Origin: Aquimarina aquimarini
Lineage (GTDB): Bacteria > Bacteroidota > Bacteroidia > Flavobacteriales > Flavobacteriaceae
Direction of reading: 5' to 3'
Assembly (NCBI RefSeq): GCF_900299535.1
Contig: NZ_OMKE01000033.1
Location: 1 to 64,000 of the forward strand
DNA length: 64,000 bases
Both the position numbers and the translations under genes were made by a program. The notes beneath the pieces are model-generated. The model was not told the origin of the DNA, searched no databases, and saw only the letters and a program-made list of their open reading frames with translations. Positions 9,676-18,531 of the stretch are shown piece by piece; position 1 is the stretch's first letter; each line of letters starts with the position of its first letter.

Positions 9676-10563
9676 ATGAAAACTTTACTTCAAGCATTAA
9701 TATTTTTAATTTTTCTATTTGCACATACATTTGGTTTTTCAAATACCCAAAATAGTACACATCTATCGAAAACTATCGCACCTCAACCGATCATCGTTGA
9801 GACTATAGGTACAGGAAAACCAATTTTATTTTTACCAGGATTTACAACTCCAGGTACTATCTGGAAAGAAACGATCAAAAACCTTAATACAAACAGACAA
9901 TCTCATCTCTTTTCTTATGCTGGGTTTAATGGCCATGCTCCTATAAAAATGCCTTGGTATGCTACCATAAAAAAAGCAATTATAGCGTATATACAACATC
10001 ATACACTTACCGATGTTATCATCGTTGGTCATAGTATGGGAGGTAATCTTGCGGTTGATATTGCAGCAGAAATCCCAGAAAAAATTTCTAAATTAGTTAT
10101 CGTAGATGCCTTACCTTGTATGAGGGAGGTAATGATGCCAAATGTGCCTGCAGAAAATTTTTATTATGATAGTCCTTACAATACTCAAATGTTACAGATG
10201 GATGCAGATCAATTTAAAAATGTTGCTAGTATGATGGCTTCCAATATGACCAATTCTACCGATAAAGTATCAACATTAATGAATTGGATACTAGAGGCAG
10301 ACAGAACTACTTATGTATATGGATATACCGATTTATTAAAACTAGACTTAAGACCTGTACTCCCTATGGTAACTGCAAAAACGTTAATTCTAGGAGCTTC
10401 TTTTCCTAATGCAAAAACGGTAAAACCTAATTATGAAAGTCAATACGCTACCTTAGCCAATAAAACTATTTTAATAGCCGAGAATAGTAAGCATTTTATA
10501 ATGTTTGATCAACCAGAATGGTTATATACTACCCTAAATACTTTTTTGGCGAATGAAAAGTAA
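9676..10563 (+). CDS. Exported alpha/beta hydrolase
   Basis: A 295-residue alpha/beta-fold hydrolase. Residues 1-21 form a signal peptide with no lipobox, so the enzyme probably works in the periplasm. The oxyanion-hole region is PILFLPGFTTPG near 48-59. The nucleophile elbow is VGHSMGG with Ser near residue 119. A C-terminal NSKHFIMFDQPEW segment near 276-288 offers the catalytic His. The class covers esterases, lipases and peptidases and the substrate cannot be inferred. Its 3' end overlaps the start of the ECF sigma gene by 11 bases, so the two are translationally coupled. That links this enzyme to the sigma factor; see findings. Confidence 0.9.
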   Translation: MKTLLQALIFLIFLFAHTFGFSNTQNSTHLSKTIAPQPIIVETIGTGKPILFLPGFTTPGTIWKETIKNLNTNRQSHLFSYAGFNGHAPIKMPWYATIKKAIIAYIQHHTLTDVIIVGHSMGGNLAVDIAAEIPEKISKLVIVDALPCMREVMMPNVPAENFYYDSPYNTQMLQMDADQFKNVASMMASNMTNSTDKVSTLMNWILEADRTTYVYGYTDLLKLDLRPVLPMVTAKTLILGASFPNAKTVKPNYESQYATLANKTILIAENSKHFIMFDQPEWLYTTLNTFLANEK

Positions 10564-11059
10564 TCAGAATATTCTTTTTGAAGAAATATACCAGCAACAT
10601 CATGCCATGGTAATGCAAATGTGCCTTGGTTTTGTTAGAGGGGATCATGATATTGCAAAGGATCTACAGCAAGAAGTTTTTATAAGTGTATGGAAAAACT
10701 TAAAAACATTTAGAGGTGCTTCTTCTTACAAAACCTGGATTTATAGAATCACAGTGAATACGTGTTTACAATATGTAAAAAAGAAGAAAAAAGAACCTAC
10801 ATTCTCTATATCTGAAATAGAAAATCAAGTCCCTTTTCCTGAACAAAAAACTCCTGAAAAAAGAGCTATTTCTACATTATATACTGCCATTGGACAGTTG
10901 AATGAACTAGACCGATTGTTAATTATGATGGTTCTAGATAATCAGGATTATGATACAATTGCAGAAGTTATTGGTATACAACCAACTAATGTACGAGTGA
11001 AAATTCATAGAGTAAAGAAACGTCTTAAAAAAATTTTAGAAAATAATGGTAATGGATAA
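10553..11059 (+). CDS. ECF-type RNA polymerase sigma factor
   Basis: A 168-residue sigma-70 family protein of the extracytoplasmic-function group. Region 2 lies at about residues 14-78 and includes DIAKDLQQEVFISVWKNLKTF (quoted in part), typical of the -10 binding helix. Region 4 lies at about 105-160, with YDTIAEVIGIQPTNVRVKIHRVKKRLKK as its helix-turn-helix (about 139-166). There is no region 1 or 3. The gene overlaps the hydrolase gene before it by 11 bases and the membrane protein gene after it by 14, so all three form one translational unit. ECF factors usually regulate their own operon and are held by a membrane anti-sigma factor; the next gene is the obvious candidate. Confidence 0.92.
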   Translation: MKSNQNILFEEIYQQHHAMVMQMCLGFVRGDHDIAKDLQQEVFISVWKNLKTFRGASSYKTWIYRITVNTCLQYVKKKKKEPTFSISEIENQVPFPEQKTPEKRAISTLYTAIGQLNELDRLLIMMVLDNQDYDTIAEVIGIQPTNVRVKIHRVKKRLKKILENNGNG

Positions 11060-11645
11060 TGATTTTAAAGAATTCCAGAATGAATGGAATAATAACAAAA
11101 ATAATATAGAGCTATCGCCTAATGGTATCAATACTCTATATGACAAAATAAAGAAAAAGGAGAAAGCTAATTATTTCTTTTACTATGGTACGATTATAAT
11201 TCTATTAGCCACATTGATTGTTATCTCTCTTTTCTTTTACTATGTAGCTCCTGTAAAAGAAATCTTGAGTAGAATTGGTGCAGGGTTAATGATCTGTGGA
11301 TTGATCGTTAGAATTGGTATTGAAATTATTAGTATTGGCAAGGCAAAACGAATGAATAAAATTCATAATACATTGACTGCTACAGAAAATACGATTCGTT
11401 TTCATCAATTCAGGAAAGTTATTCACTCTATCGTTGCTCCTATCATTGTGGGGCTCTATACAATAGGATTTTATATGATTACTCCAGAATTCAGTTTATA
11501 CATAAGTCGCTGGAATCTCTTATTGATTGACATATCGTATATAGTAATTGCTATCATTCTATTTTTTATCATAAGAAAAGGTATAAAAAAAGAAATGGTA
11601 ATACTGAGTGAGATCATGAATTTACGTAAAGAAATAACTGAATAA
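11046..11645 (+). CDS. Four-helix membrane protein, candidate anti-sigma partner
   Basis: I do not recognise a named family. The protein has 199 residues: a charged, helical cytoplasmic N-terminus of about 40 residues (EFQNEWNNN, then YDKIKKKEK), then four hydrophobic helices at about 42-67, 75-100, 122-147 and 154-178, and a charged tail. An in-frame ATG at 11052 is an equally good start and would shorten it by two residues. It overlaps the ECF sigma gene by 14 bases, and this arrangement suggests it restrains the sigma factor. The N-terminal segment does not resemble a zinc-finger anti-sigma motif: no His/Cys cluster is visible. The role is inferred from position only. Confidence 0.7.
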   Translation: MVMDNDFKEFQNEWNNNKNNIELSPNGINTLYDKIKKKEKANYFFYYGTIIILLATLIVISLFFYYVAPVKEILSRIGAGLMICGLIVRIGIEIISIGKAKRMNKIHNTLTATENTIRFHQFRKVIHSIVAPIIVGLYTIGFYMITPEFSLYISRWNLLLIDISYIVIAIILFFIIRKGIKKEMVILSEIMNLRKEITE

Positions 11646-11677
11646 TATTCTTTCTAAAACAGTCTAATTAAAATAAA

Positions 11678-11704
11678 AAAGACTGCCTAAAAAGGCAGTC
11701 TTTT
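11678..11704. terminator. Bidirectional terminator between sigma operon and lipoprotein gene
   Basis: AAAGACTGCC at 11678-11687 pairs with GGCAGTCTTT at 11694-11703, with an A-tract before and a T-tract after, so it can end transcripts from both strands. It serves the convergent genes ending at 11645 and 11727. Its core stem nearly matches the one at 59934-59961. Confidence 0.85.
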
Positions 11705-11726
11705 ACTTAACTAACTATACTCATAT

Positions 11727-12908
11727 TTAATTTATTGGCAAGCTTATTCCTGTCCATTCAAAAACAGTTGCATCAGCACCTCCTGTTGCTTCTGCAACCT
11801 CTGTAAGTGTTACTGTTGCTTCATCTGGATTATTTACTGTATCTTCATCAGCTCCCAAAACATTTGCTGTAATACTGGTAGAAACATCCGCATTTCCCTT
11901 TCTATCAGTAAGGTCTACTACATTTCCTGTAGTTGCGCCTCCTGTCAATACAAGTAATGCATTAGAAATAGTAACACTACTTCCTCTTCTTATATTGATA
12001 AGGTCTTCCATTTTTACGTTGGCTGCATTTACAATGGTAAGTCCCGTAATTGTAGGATTTGATCTAGGCATAGCTGTATCATTATTTACTGCTTCCTGAT
12101 TATCACCTTCAATACCATGAGAGTCACTTGTTACTTTTTCAAAACCTTCAAGACGAGCTCCATAGAGATTGTTTGCTGTTCCTGTCCATCCATCAGTCCA
12201 ATCAAACATATCATCTTCTGAATTAACTACCAGAATATTAGATAAATTCACTGTACCTCCAAACAAATCAATACCATCATCTGCTCCGTTTGCAACCACC
12301 AGGTGATTAATCGTAGTACCATTACCTACACCATATAAACTTAATCCGTTGAATTCAGTTTCTTCATTTATACGAGCTCCTGTATATTCAATTTTTAAAT
12401 AGGTGATAGTTCCAGAATCATCTGCTGGTTGGTTTCCTCCATACGTTAATCTAAATAATTCTGCTTCTGTAGGTACCCCAGTATTTACTGGAGCATTTCC
12501 TGCAATAATTAGACCACCCCAATCACCTGCTTTTGGTGATGCTGCAGCAGATGTCATTACTACTGGATTCTTTGCCGTACCTTGAACAAATATTTGTGCT
12601 CCTTGTTCTACAGAAATAAAAATATTGGTTCCTCCTGGTACTGCTTTGATAGTAGTACCAGCTTCTATAGTAAGAGTTGCTCCTGATTTTACAATCAATG
12701 GTCCCGCCAATTTCCATTCATTTTCTGCATTTAATGTTACTTCTCCTGTTATTTCAGAAGTAAGGTATGCAGCATCAAGATCTGGATCTTCCTGTGAAGT
12801 AATGATACCATCTTTTCCAGAGGTTATTACTTCAGAGATATCATCATCACAGCTAGACATAGCAACCAGAAGTGTGCTGATGATTATAATTTTTTTTATC
12901 ACTTTCAT
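11727..12908 (-). CDS. Beta-helix-like surface lipoprotein next to TonB receptor
   Basis: A 393-residue lipoprotein. I start it at 12908, where the lipoprotein signal peptide begins; an upstream ATG would add 13 residues that break the signal. The lipobox is MSSC (Cys20) followed by DDD, an acidic run similar to signals that send Flavobacteriia lipoproteins to the cell surface. The mature part is rich in Gly, Thr, Asn and Val. It has repeating short strands (ATLTIEAGTTI, NPVVMTSA, GDWGGLIIAG, TITYLKIEYTGA, LVVNSEDDMFDW), which suggests a right-handed beta-helix. It lies 72 bases after the TonB receptor gene on the same strand and is probably co-transcribed. Homologues are sometimes annotated as transporters, which the sequence does not support. 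The ligand is unknown. Confidence 0.75.
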   Translation of the reverse strand: MKVIKKIIIISTLLVAMSSCDDDISEVITSGKDGIITSQEDPDLDAAYLTSEITGEVTLNAENEWKLAGPLIVKSGATLTIEAGTTIKAVPGGTNIFISVEQGAQIFVQGTAKNPVVMTSAAASPKAGDWGGLIIAGNAPVNTGVPTEAELFRLTYGGNQPADDSGTITYLKIEYTGARINEETEFNGLSLYGVGNGTTINHLVVANGADDGIDLFGGTVNLSNILVVNSEDDMFDWTDGWTGTANNLYGARLEGFEKVTSDSHGIEGDNQEAVNNDTAMPRSNPTITGLTIVNAANVKMEDLINIRRGSSVTISNALLVLTGGATTGNVVDLTDRKGNADVSTSITANVLGADEDTVNNPDEATVTLTEVAEATGGADATVFEWTGISLPIN

Positions 12909-12980
12909 ATTGATATATTTTTTATTTAAACTTAATTCTTCCATCAAACAACTACTTATTGTTTATGGTGAATTGATCTT

Positions 12981-15746
12981 CTATAAATTATTGATTAATA
13001 GGTTTACATAATATACTGAGCCTATTGCTCCTGGTCCAATTGCGGTAAAGTATTCTTTACCTCCTAAATTGGTTGCTCCTAATTTGATAGTTGATTTTAA
13101 TCCAGGGATCTTATAACTAAGTTGCGCATCAATTACCGAAAATGATGGTATCTCTCCTTCTCCAAAAGGAGCTTGCCATAAGTAACTATCACTCCAACGG
13201 AATGCTGTATTAAATCCAAAGTTTTTAAATATTTTTTTGTGACCAAATACTACTTTTGCTTTATGTTCTGGTGTATTGAATCCTGGACGGAAATTTGGGT
13301 CTTCACTTTCATCAAAATCTAATTGAGCAAAAGTATAATTCATATCCAGATCAAATCCTCCTAGAATTTTTGTTCCTACTCCTACTGTAGCTCCATAAGA
13401 ATTAATAGCCGCACCAGAGTTGGTATATATTTGATATTGACGTACATCATTATTTGAAAGCGCTGACAAACCAGTTACATCATTTACATTACCATATAAA
13501 GGTACCAATACATTTTCTGTAGATATAAAATTTGTATACTCATTGTAGTACCCACTTACATCTAGTGTTATTTTATTAATTTTCCCTCTATATCCTAATT
13601 CTACAGCTACAATTTCTTCTGGAGCAACGACATCGTTATTTGCGGCTGTTGGTGCTCTATTAGTAACAGAAACCAGTGAATATGCATTCTCATAAGCTTG
13701 TCTTCCTGAAATAGTTGCTGTATTACTGCCTGTTATCGATCTTCCATTAGAAGAAAGGTTATACGTTCTCTCTTCTCGATCAAGGTTATCTGGTGCAGAT
13801 CCAACATTAACTGTTTGTCCAACATCTAAATCTATATAAAGGTTTTGTGCTGTTGGGTTTCTAAATCCTGTTTGATAAGAAGCTCTAATATTATGGTTTC
13901 TTCTTTCTCCTAATGTATATCCAACAGAAACCCTTGGCGAGATGTTACCATCAAATAATTGAGATTTATCATATCGTACAGATCCAGTAACTTTAAACCT
14001 ATCATCAGCAAATTTTTTCTGAATTTGTGTATATATTCCATATTCAGAATATACAATAGGTTTTTCAAAATCTGTAAAGATTGTTCCTGCAGAATTTAAT
14101 TCATATTCTCTAAATGAACCTCCTACTTGAATATCTGCAAAATCCTGTGTCAAATGACTAAAGTTATAATTGGCATCTGCATGTCTAAATAGAGACTTAT
14201 CTATAAATCGTGCACCTCCTTCAAGGTCTGTTTTACCGATTACATTATTAAAAGCATTTTGGTATTCTGATGTCCCTGGTACTAATCTTCCTGTATCTGC
14301 AGCAGTTCTAGATAAAGCATGTGCTTGTTCTGTGGTTTCTCCTAATCGAACAGCATTTACATAGGCACTACTATAATCTGCAAACCATTGATCATCACTT
14401 TTCCATGCTCTATTCAGGTTAATTCCTGCAAACACAGCATCATATGATTTTTTTGCATCTCCAGAAGTGATATATCCACGTAAGAAAAAGTTATTATTCT
14501 TTATTTCAATCTTATGCTGTTGCATTATAGATCCTTTTGCGATATATCGAGTTGCATTTTGAAAAGCAGATGTACCTTTATTGATACGAGCGTTATAAAT
14601 TATTTCAAAATCGTTTTCAAAAGGCTTATAATGTATTGCTCCATTAAATCGTAATGTATTAATTTTATCATCATAAAGATCAACTTCATTATATCCAGTT
14701 CTACTTACAACTTGATTAGGCAAAAATTGTGCATCTACGGTAGTAAGTGCTCCGCTATCAACCAATGCTGTTGATAAATTTGATAGGTTAAAACGAACCT
14801 CATCTCCATAAACATTTACACCATTATAAGATGGATCTGTTCTATCTGTAGCAGCGTTAACAAGGTTATCTGTATTATCTGCATGCCAGTCAGTTCCCTG
14901 AAAATAAGAAAGACTTGCTTTGGCAGCGATCTTCTTAGAAAAAGCATACGCAATACGTACACCAAAATCATAAAATTGGTTATTACCTGCAGCTTCTTGC
15001 GAAGTAACTCCTGTTTTTAAATAAGTACTTACTCCTTGGTGATCAAATGGATTTTTACTGGCTATAAATAAACTTCCGTTAAATGCATTTGCCCCATATA
15101 ATGCAGAAGAAGGTCCTGGAACCATCTCTATACTATTGATGTCTAAAATATTAATTCCTGAAAGATCTCCTAAATTGGATCCTAATGTAGGGTTCGTATT
15201 ATCCATCCCATCAATCAAATGTACAAAACGTGTATTCTCTAAAGTAGAAAACCCTCTGGTATTAAGAAGCTTAAGATTATAGCTACTAGCATTCAGGTCT
15301 ACTCCTTTTAAATATTTCAGCGCATCAAAGTAATCCATCGCATCATAATTTGCCAGATCTTTACGACCAAAACGTTCAATACTAACTGGTGAATCAAAAA
15401 GACGTTCTGGAGCTCTCGATGCAGAAACAACGACCATATCTAATTTTGAATCCTCCTCTAATGTAACCAATATATTACCTGAAGCATCTTTTGAAGGAAT
15501 GGTAGTTGTTTGACTTTTAAAACCAAAACTTTTGATCTCAATTACAACAGGGAATTGTGGTTTATTTACTTCTAAAGTAAAAAATCCATCAAAATCAGTA
15601 GACGCAATAATATCTGTTCCTCGTATTGAAATTACTGCTCCTGGAACTGGTTTATTACTGGAGTCCGTTATCTGTCCAGTAAAGGTAGATTGGGCATATG
15701 CAATTGTACCTGCCCATAGCATAAACATTAGTAAAAATTTCTTCAT
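12981..15746 (-). CDS. TonB-dependent receptor with carboxypeptidase-like N-terminal domain
   Basis: Outer-membrane transporter of 921 residues. A signal peptide (1-19) is followed by a carboxypeptidase-regulatory-like domain at about 20-100 (KPVPGAVISIRGTD), then the plug at about 110-225 with LNTRGFSTLENTRFVHLIDG and GPSSALYGANAFNGSLFI (shortened), and a long barrel. The C-terminus, YYVNLLINNL, is a plausible last strand. It lacks the SusC hallmark segments, and its partner downstream is a beta-helix-like lipoprotein, not SusD. This looks like a distinct two-component uptake system. There is no STN domain. The substrate is unknown; vitamin, metal and siderophore ligands all remain possible. 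Confidence 0.92.
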   Translation of the reverse strand: MKKFLLMFMLWAGTIAYAQSTFTGQITDSSNKPVPGAVISIRGTDIIASTDFDGFFTLEVNKPQFPVVIEIKSFGFKSQTTTIPSKDASGNILVTLEEDSKLDMVVVSASRAPERLFDSPVSIERFGRKDLANYDAMDYFDALKYLKGVDLNASSYNLKLLNTRGFSTLENTRFVHLIDGMDNTNPTLGSNLGDLSGINILDINSIEMVPGPSSALYGANAFNGSLFIASKNPFDHQGVSTYLKTGVTSQEAAGNNQFYDFGVRIAYAFSKKIAAKASLSYFQGTDWHADNTDNLVNAATDRTDPSYNGVNVYGDEVRFNLSNLSTALVDSGALTTVDAQFLPNQVVSRTGYNEVDLYDDKINTLRFNGAIHYKPFENDFEIIYNARINKGTSAFQNATRYIAKGSIMQQHKIEIKNNNFFLRGYITSGDAKKSYDAVFAGINLNRAWKSDDQWFADYSSAYVNAVRLGETTEQAHALSRTAADTGRLVPGTSEYQNAFNNVIGKTDLEGGARFIDKSLFRHADANYNFSHLTQDFADIQVGGSFREYELNSAGTIFTDFEKPIVYSEYGIYTQIQKKFADDRFKVTGSVRYDKSQLFDGNISPRVSVGYTLGERRNHNIRASYQTGFRNPTAQNLYIDLDVGQTVNVGSAPDNLDREERTYNLSSNGRSITGSNTATISGRQAYENAYSLVSVTNRAPTAANNDVVAPEEIVAVELGYRGKINKITLDVSGYYNEYTNFISTENVLVPLYGNVNDVTGLSALSNNDVRQYQIYTNSGAAINSYGATVGVGTKILGGFDLDMNYTFAQLDFDESEDPNFRPGFNTPEHKAKVVFGHKKIFKNFGFNTAFRWSDSYLWQAPFGEGEIPSFSVIDAQLSYKIPGLKSTIKLGATNLGGKEYFTAIGPGAIGSVYYVNLLINNL

Positions 15747-15885
15747 ATTTAAGCGGTATTTAAATTTAATAATTATTAATTAAGTTATTATAAATCAACA
15801 TATAACATACAGGAAAGGGGCACTTATCCATATGAATATGCAAAAAATATAAATCGAAGTTTTTGTTTAAAAAAAGATTAAAATA

Positions 15886-16587
15886 TTATTCTTCCTGCCT
15901 TTTACTTATAAGGCTTTTATTTGTAGTGTTATCACTTTGTTTTAAGGCATTATACTTGGCTATAAATCGCACAAGATCTTCTTCCTTTTTCAATCGAAGT
16001 TTCTCTTTTTTAAGGTAAGCTGCTAATTCTATTCTTTTATCACTGAAAAGCTCTAGAATATCTTTTTCATTCTGTGATAATTCTGCGATCACACCATTTT
16101 CCTCTAGGTAATAGGTGCAAATTTGTTTGATCTCTCCAGGTTCAACACCATAGGTACTTCCTGAGCTTTTCTCCGGTTCAGTAATATCCAAAGTGTATCT
16201 TTTATACATTCTGTATTGATCATGTAATTCTAACAAAACATAATACCCTTCTCTTTTTGAACCTCTGGGCGATACAAAATGGCAGTAATAAAAAAAGTGA
16301 TCTTCATTACGTATATGAATTTCAGCTTCTTTGATGATTTGATAAAACTTAGAACCGTCTTTATACTCAAACGCATCTAAATCAATATTGTATTTTAGTT
16401 TACCAGTAAAAGTTCCTGTTTTTTCATTAATAACATCGTAGGCTACATATCTATCCTTTAAATACGGAGAACCTTCATATTCCTCAAAGAAATAAGACCT
16501 TTTGCTTTCAACTATCATTGATTTCGGTAATTGAGCTATCAATAAAGTAGGGGCAAATAAAATAAAGTAAAGTAATTTTTTTTTCAT
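15886..16587 (-). CDS. Secreted protein of unknown function
   Basis: I do not recognise this 233-residue protein. Residues 1-19 form a clear signal peptide (LLYFILFAPTLLIAQ) without lipobox. The middle is rich in Tyr, Phe and charged residues and is predicted to be mainly beta. The last 60 or so residues (from about 175) are strongly charged and helical, with KKEKLRLKKEEDL suggesting a short coiled coil. It is a lone gene 139 bases upstream of the TonB receptor, in the same direction, and is preceded by the long AT-rich intergenic region that holds several dyads. No catalytic motif is visible. Confidence 0.65.
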   Translation of the reverse strand: MKKKLLYFILFAPTLLIAQLPKSMIVESKRSYFFEEYEGSPYLKDRYVAYDVINEKTGTFTGKLKYNIDLDAFEYKDGSKFYQIIKEAEIHIRNEDHFFYYCHFVSPRGSKREGYYVLLELHDQYRMYKRYTLDITEPEKSSGSTYGVEPGEIKQICTYYLEENGVIAELSQNEKDILELFSDKRIELAAYLKKEKLRLKKEEDLVRFIAKYNALKQSDNTTNKSLISKRQEE

Positions 16588-17158
16588 ACAAAGTAGGATT
16601 ACTTATTAGCATTTTTTTTTGGTAGACGGGGCGTCGTCTTTTAAAACTATTTACTGTTAAAAATAATTTTTGCAAAGCTATAGAAAATCATTTTTTAATT
16701 ACGGTAAAACCGTATATTATTTTATGTTAATTTAACATAATTTACTGTTAATCAATTTATAAAAAAGAATTACACCACCTCAAATCAATGAAACAAAACA
16801 TTGATTTACAGTTATTTACATGAATTTACTTTGTTTTTTAATAGTCTTATTATTGGACATTTTATTTATAAAAAAAAGCTGTTTTAAGTCGATTTTTGTA
16901 AACAAATTCACTTGTTTTTGCATGAAATTCTTTAAAAATTCACTTTTTTTACAAGTATAAAATAATTTTATTTTTTTCATTATAGCGATCTGACAATCAG
17001 AATACTAAAAAAAAGGTTCTATTCAACCTCATTAATGACAGTTCTAATTTGTTATATTTTATAATTTATACATCAATATGTTGTCAGAGTTATAATAAAC
17101 AGAAGTTAATTTCCTTATTATGTATTGACATAAAAATAAAATGCTATTTTGTTAAAAT
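16588..17158. other. AT-rich divergent intergenic region with dyads and repeats
   Basis: A gene-free stretch of 571 bases between divergent genes. It holds a perfect 9-bp dyad at 16722-16740 (TTATGTTAA, one base, TTAACATAA). It also holds a smaller dyad, ACGGT-aaa-ACCGT, at 16701-16713. A 12-base direct repeat, ATTTACTGTTAA, occurs at 16649-16660 and 16740-16751, and AAATTCACTT is repeated at 16904 and 16936. No open frame worth calling and no structured RNA family were recognised. Confidence 0.5.
16722..16740. promoter_or_regulatory. Perfect dyad, candidate operator
   Basis: TTATGTTAA and its exact reverse complement are separated by one base, centred 145 bases upstream of the secreted-protein start at 16587 and 428 bases upstream of the gene at 17159. 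The size and symmetry suit a dimeric regulator, but no regulator is adjacent. Perfect short dyads also arise by chance in DNA this AT-rich. Confidence 0.3.
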
Positions 17159-17770
17159 ATGGAAAAAATATACTCAGTAGATAGCAAAGAAGTTAAATCA
17201 ATTTATATAGGAAAGGATGCGATCTCTTTTTGTAAACTAAAAGAGAACAATCCTGAAAGGTTTATCTACTTCTATAAGTATCCTGAAATAATGGAGAAAA
17301 CTACTAAGTTTAAATTTCACGATATAAAAGAAATCAAAATTCGAGGTGGAATAATGTATTTCAAAGGATTTTGCAAAGTAGAAGATATTATGATTTATTG
17401 GAAAGAAATAGCTTTTGATTCTGAACAAGAAGCTCTTGATTTTTCTACACAATTAGACCAGTTAGATGTATTAAAGAAAAAGGTGAAAACCGAGAAAAAG
17501 CTTAATGCAGTATTCAATAGCTCCTCTTTTTATATTTTTATTTTTGGACTTTGTATGGTTTATTTAACTATCGATGGAGAAACAAATCTAGGGGAATCTG
17601 CTATTAGATCTCGTAATAAACTTGCTGGCAAAATATTAGATTCTCTATTTAATTTTCTTGGTCCAACAGTATCTATTTTATTTTCTATTCTTATTGTAAT
17701 ATTTGCTATTTATTTTATGTGGAAAAAGTTTAAAACCCCTTTAGACATTATTACTTTTAAAGAAAAATAA
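17159..17770 (+). CDS. Membrane protein with N-terminal PH-like region, unknown function
   Basis: I do not recognise a named family. Of 203 residues, about 1-95 are beta-rich with a final helix, and look like a bacterial PH-type domain (IKEIKIRGGIMYFKG, then DSEQEALDFSTQL). A charged linker follows (about 98-112), then two membrane helices at about 118-135 and 166-190, with a cytoplasmic basic tail. No signal peptide. It stands alone after a long AT-rich intergenic region and is convergent with the Crp-like gene. Membrane-anchored PH-like proteins are common and mostly uncharacterised. Confidence 0.6.
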   Translation: MEKIYSVDSKEVKSIYIGKDAISFCKLKENNPERFIYFYKYPEIMEKTTKFKFHDIKEIKIRGGIMYFKGFCKVEDIMIYWKEIAFDSEQEALDFSTQLDQLDVLKKKVKTEKKLNAVFNSSSFYIFIFGLCMVYLTIDGETNLGESAIRSRNKLAGKILDSLFNFLGPTVSILFSILIVIFAIYFMWKKFKTPLDIITFKEK

Positions 17771-17930
17771 TCCTCTTTTTATCAAAAAACAGTTCAAACT
17801 ACACCTTTCTTTACAATACACAGATTAATGAGTAGACCAAAAGATATAATCAATACTCCCAAAATACCATTTGAGATATATCAATGCTTTTTTGAAAACC
17901 TTTTTAATTATTGATGTTATAGTCAAATTT

Positions 17931-18491
17931 TTAGATATGTACTTTATTAATTAGTTTGCTGAAATTGGTTGAATCGATCCTTAAATAAGAAGCCAGATCA
18001 TTTTGGGAAATCATATTAAATAAATGTGGACTTCTTTTGGCAAATGTTTTGAATCGTGTTTCTATATCAAAAGCCATAAGCTCATGATGCCTCTGTATAA
18101 CTCCTGCCAAAAATTGCTCTGTTGCTTTGCGGAATAAAGTTTCGATCTCTCTATAATCTTGCATGAGTTGCTCATGTTTCTCATAAGAAATTCTTAAAAA
18201 TGCACTATCTGTAATTGTTTCCAAATAATATCTTGATGGTGTTTGTGTAAAGAAAGATTCCAAAACTCCACTGAATGAAGGAGCGTATGCAAAAAATGTA
18301 ATATGTTCTTTTGATTCATTAAGGTAATATGATTTCTGAATTCCTTCTAGCACAAAATAGATATATCGTTCTGTTTGCCCAGGTGAAGTAAGTATCGTTT
18401 TTTTAGGTACCTTATACGGTGTCCAATACGAGATATACGCATCCAATATCTCATCATCTATTTTATGTATTTTGGATAAAAAAGATTTCAT
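17931..18491 (-). CDS. Crp/Fnr family transcriptional regulator
   Basis: A 186-residue protein. Residues about 20-120 form the cyclic-nucleotide-binding-like beta-barrel (GQTERYIYFVLEGIQKSYYL and similar). About 125-186 is a short winged-helix region ending in ISQNDLASYLRIDSTNFSKLINK (about 161-183), which is the recognition helix-turn-helix. The gene stops soon after that helix, a length usual for the compact Bacteroidota members of this family. The phosphate-binding arginine of true cAMP receptors is not evident, so the effector is unknown. It lies 40 bases downstream of the large TPR gene, in the same direction, and may be co-transcribed with it. Confidence 0.87.
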   Translation of the reverse strand: MKSFLSKIHKIDDEILDAYISYWTPYKVPKKTILTSPGQTERYIYFVLEGIQKSYYLNESKEHITFFAYAPSFSGVLESFFTQTPSRYYLETITDSAFLRISYEKHEQLMQDYREIETLFRKATEQFLAGVIQRHHELMAFDIETRFKTFAKRSPHLFNMISQNDLASYLRIDSTNFSKLINKVHI

Positions 18492-18531
18492 ATATTCATT
18501 GTATTATTTAAACAACTATAGAAAATAGACC

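Noticed and set aside
17011-17030. Minus-strand terminator, stem AGGTT/AACCT followed by T8
   Set aside because: The stem is only five pairs, and there is no minus-strand gene upstream that it would end. I left it out of the features.
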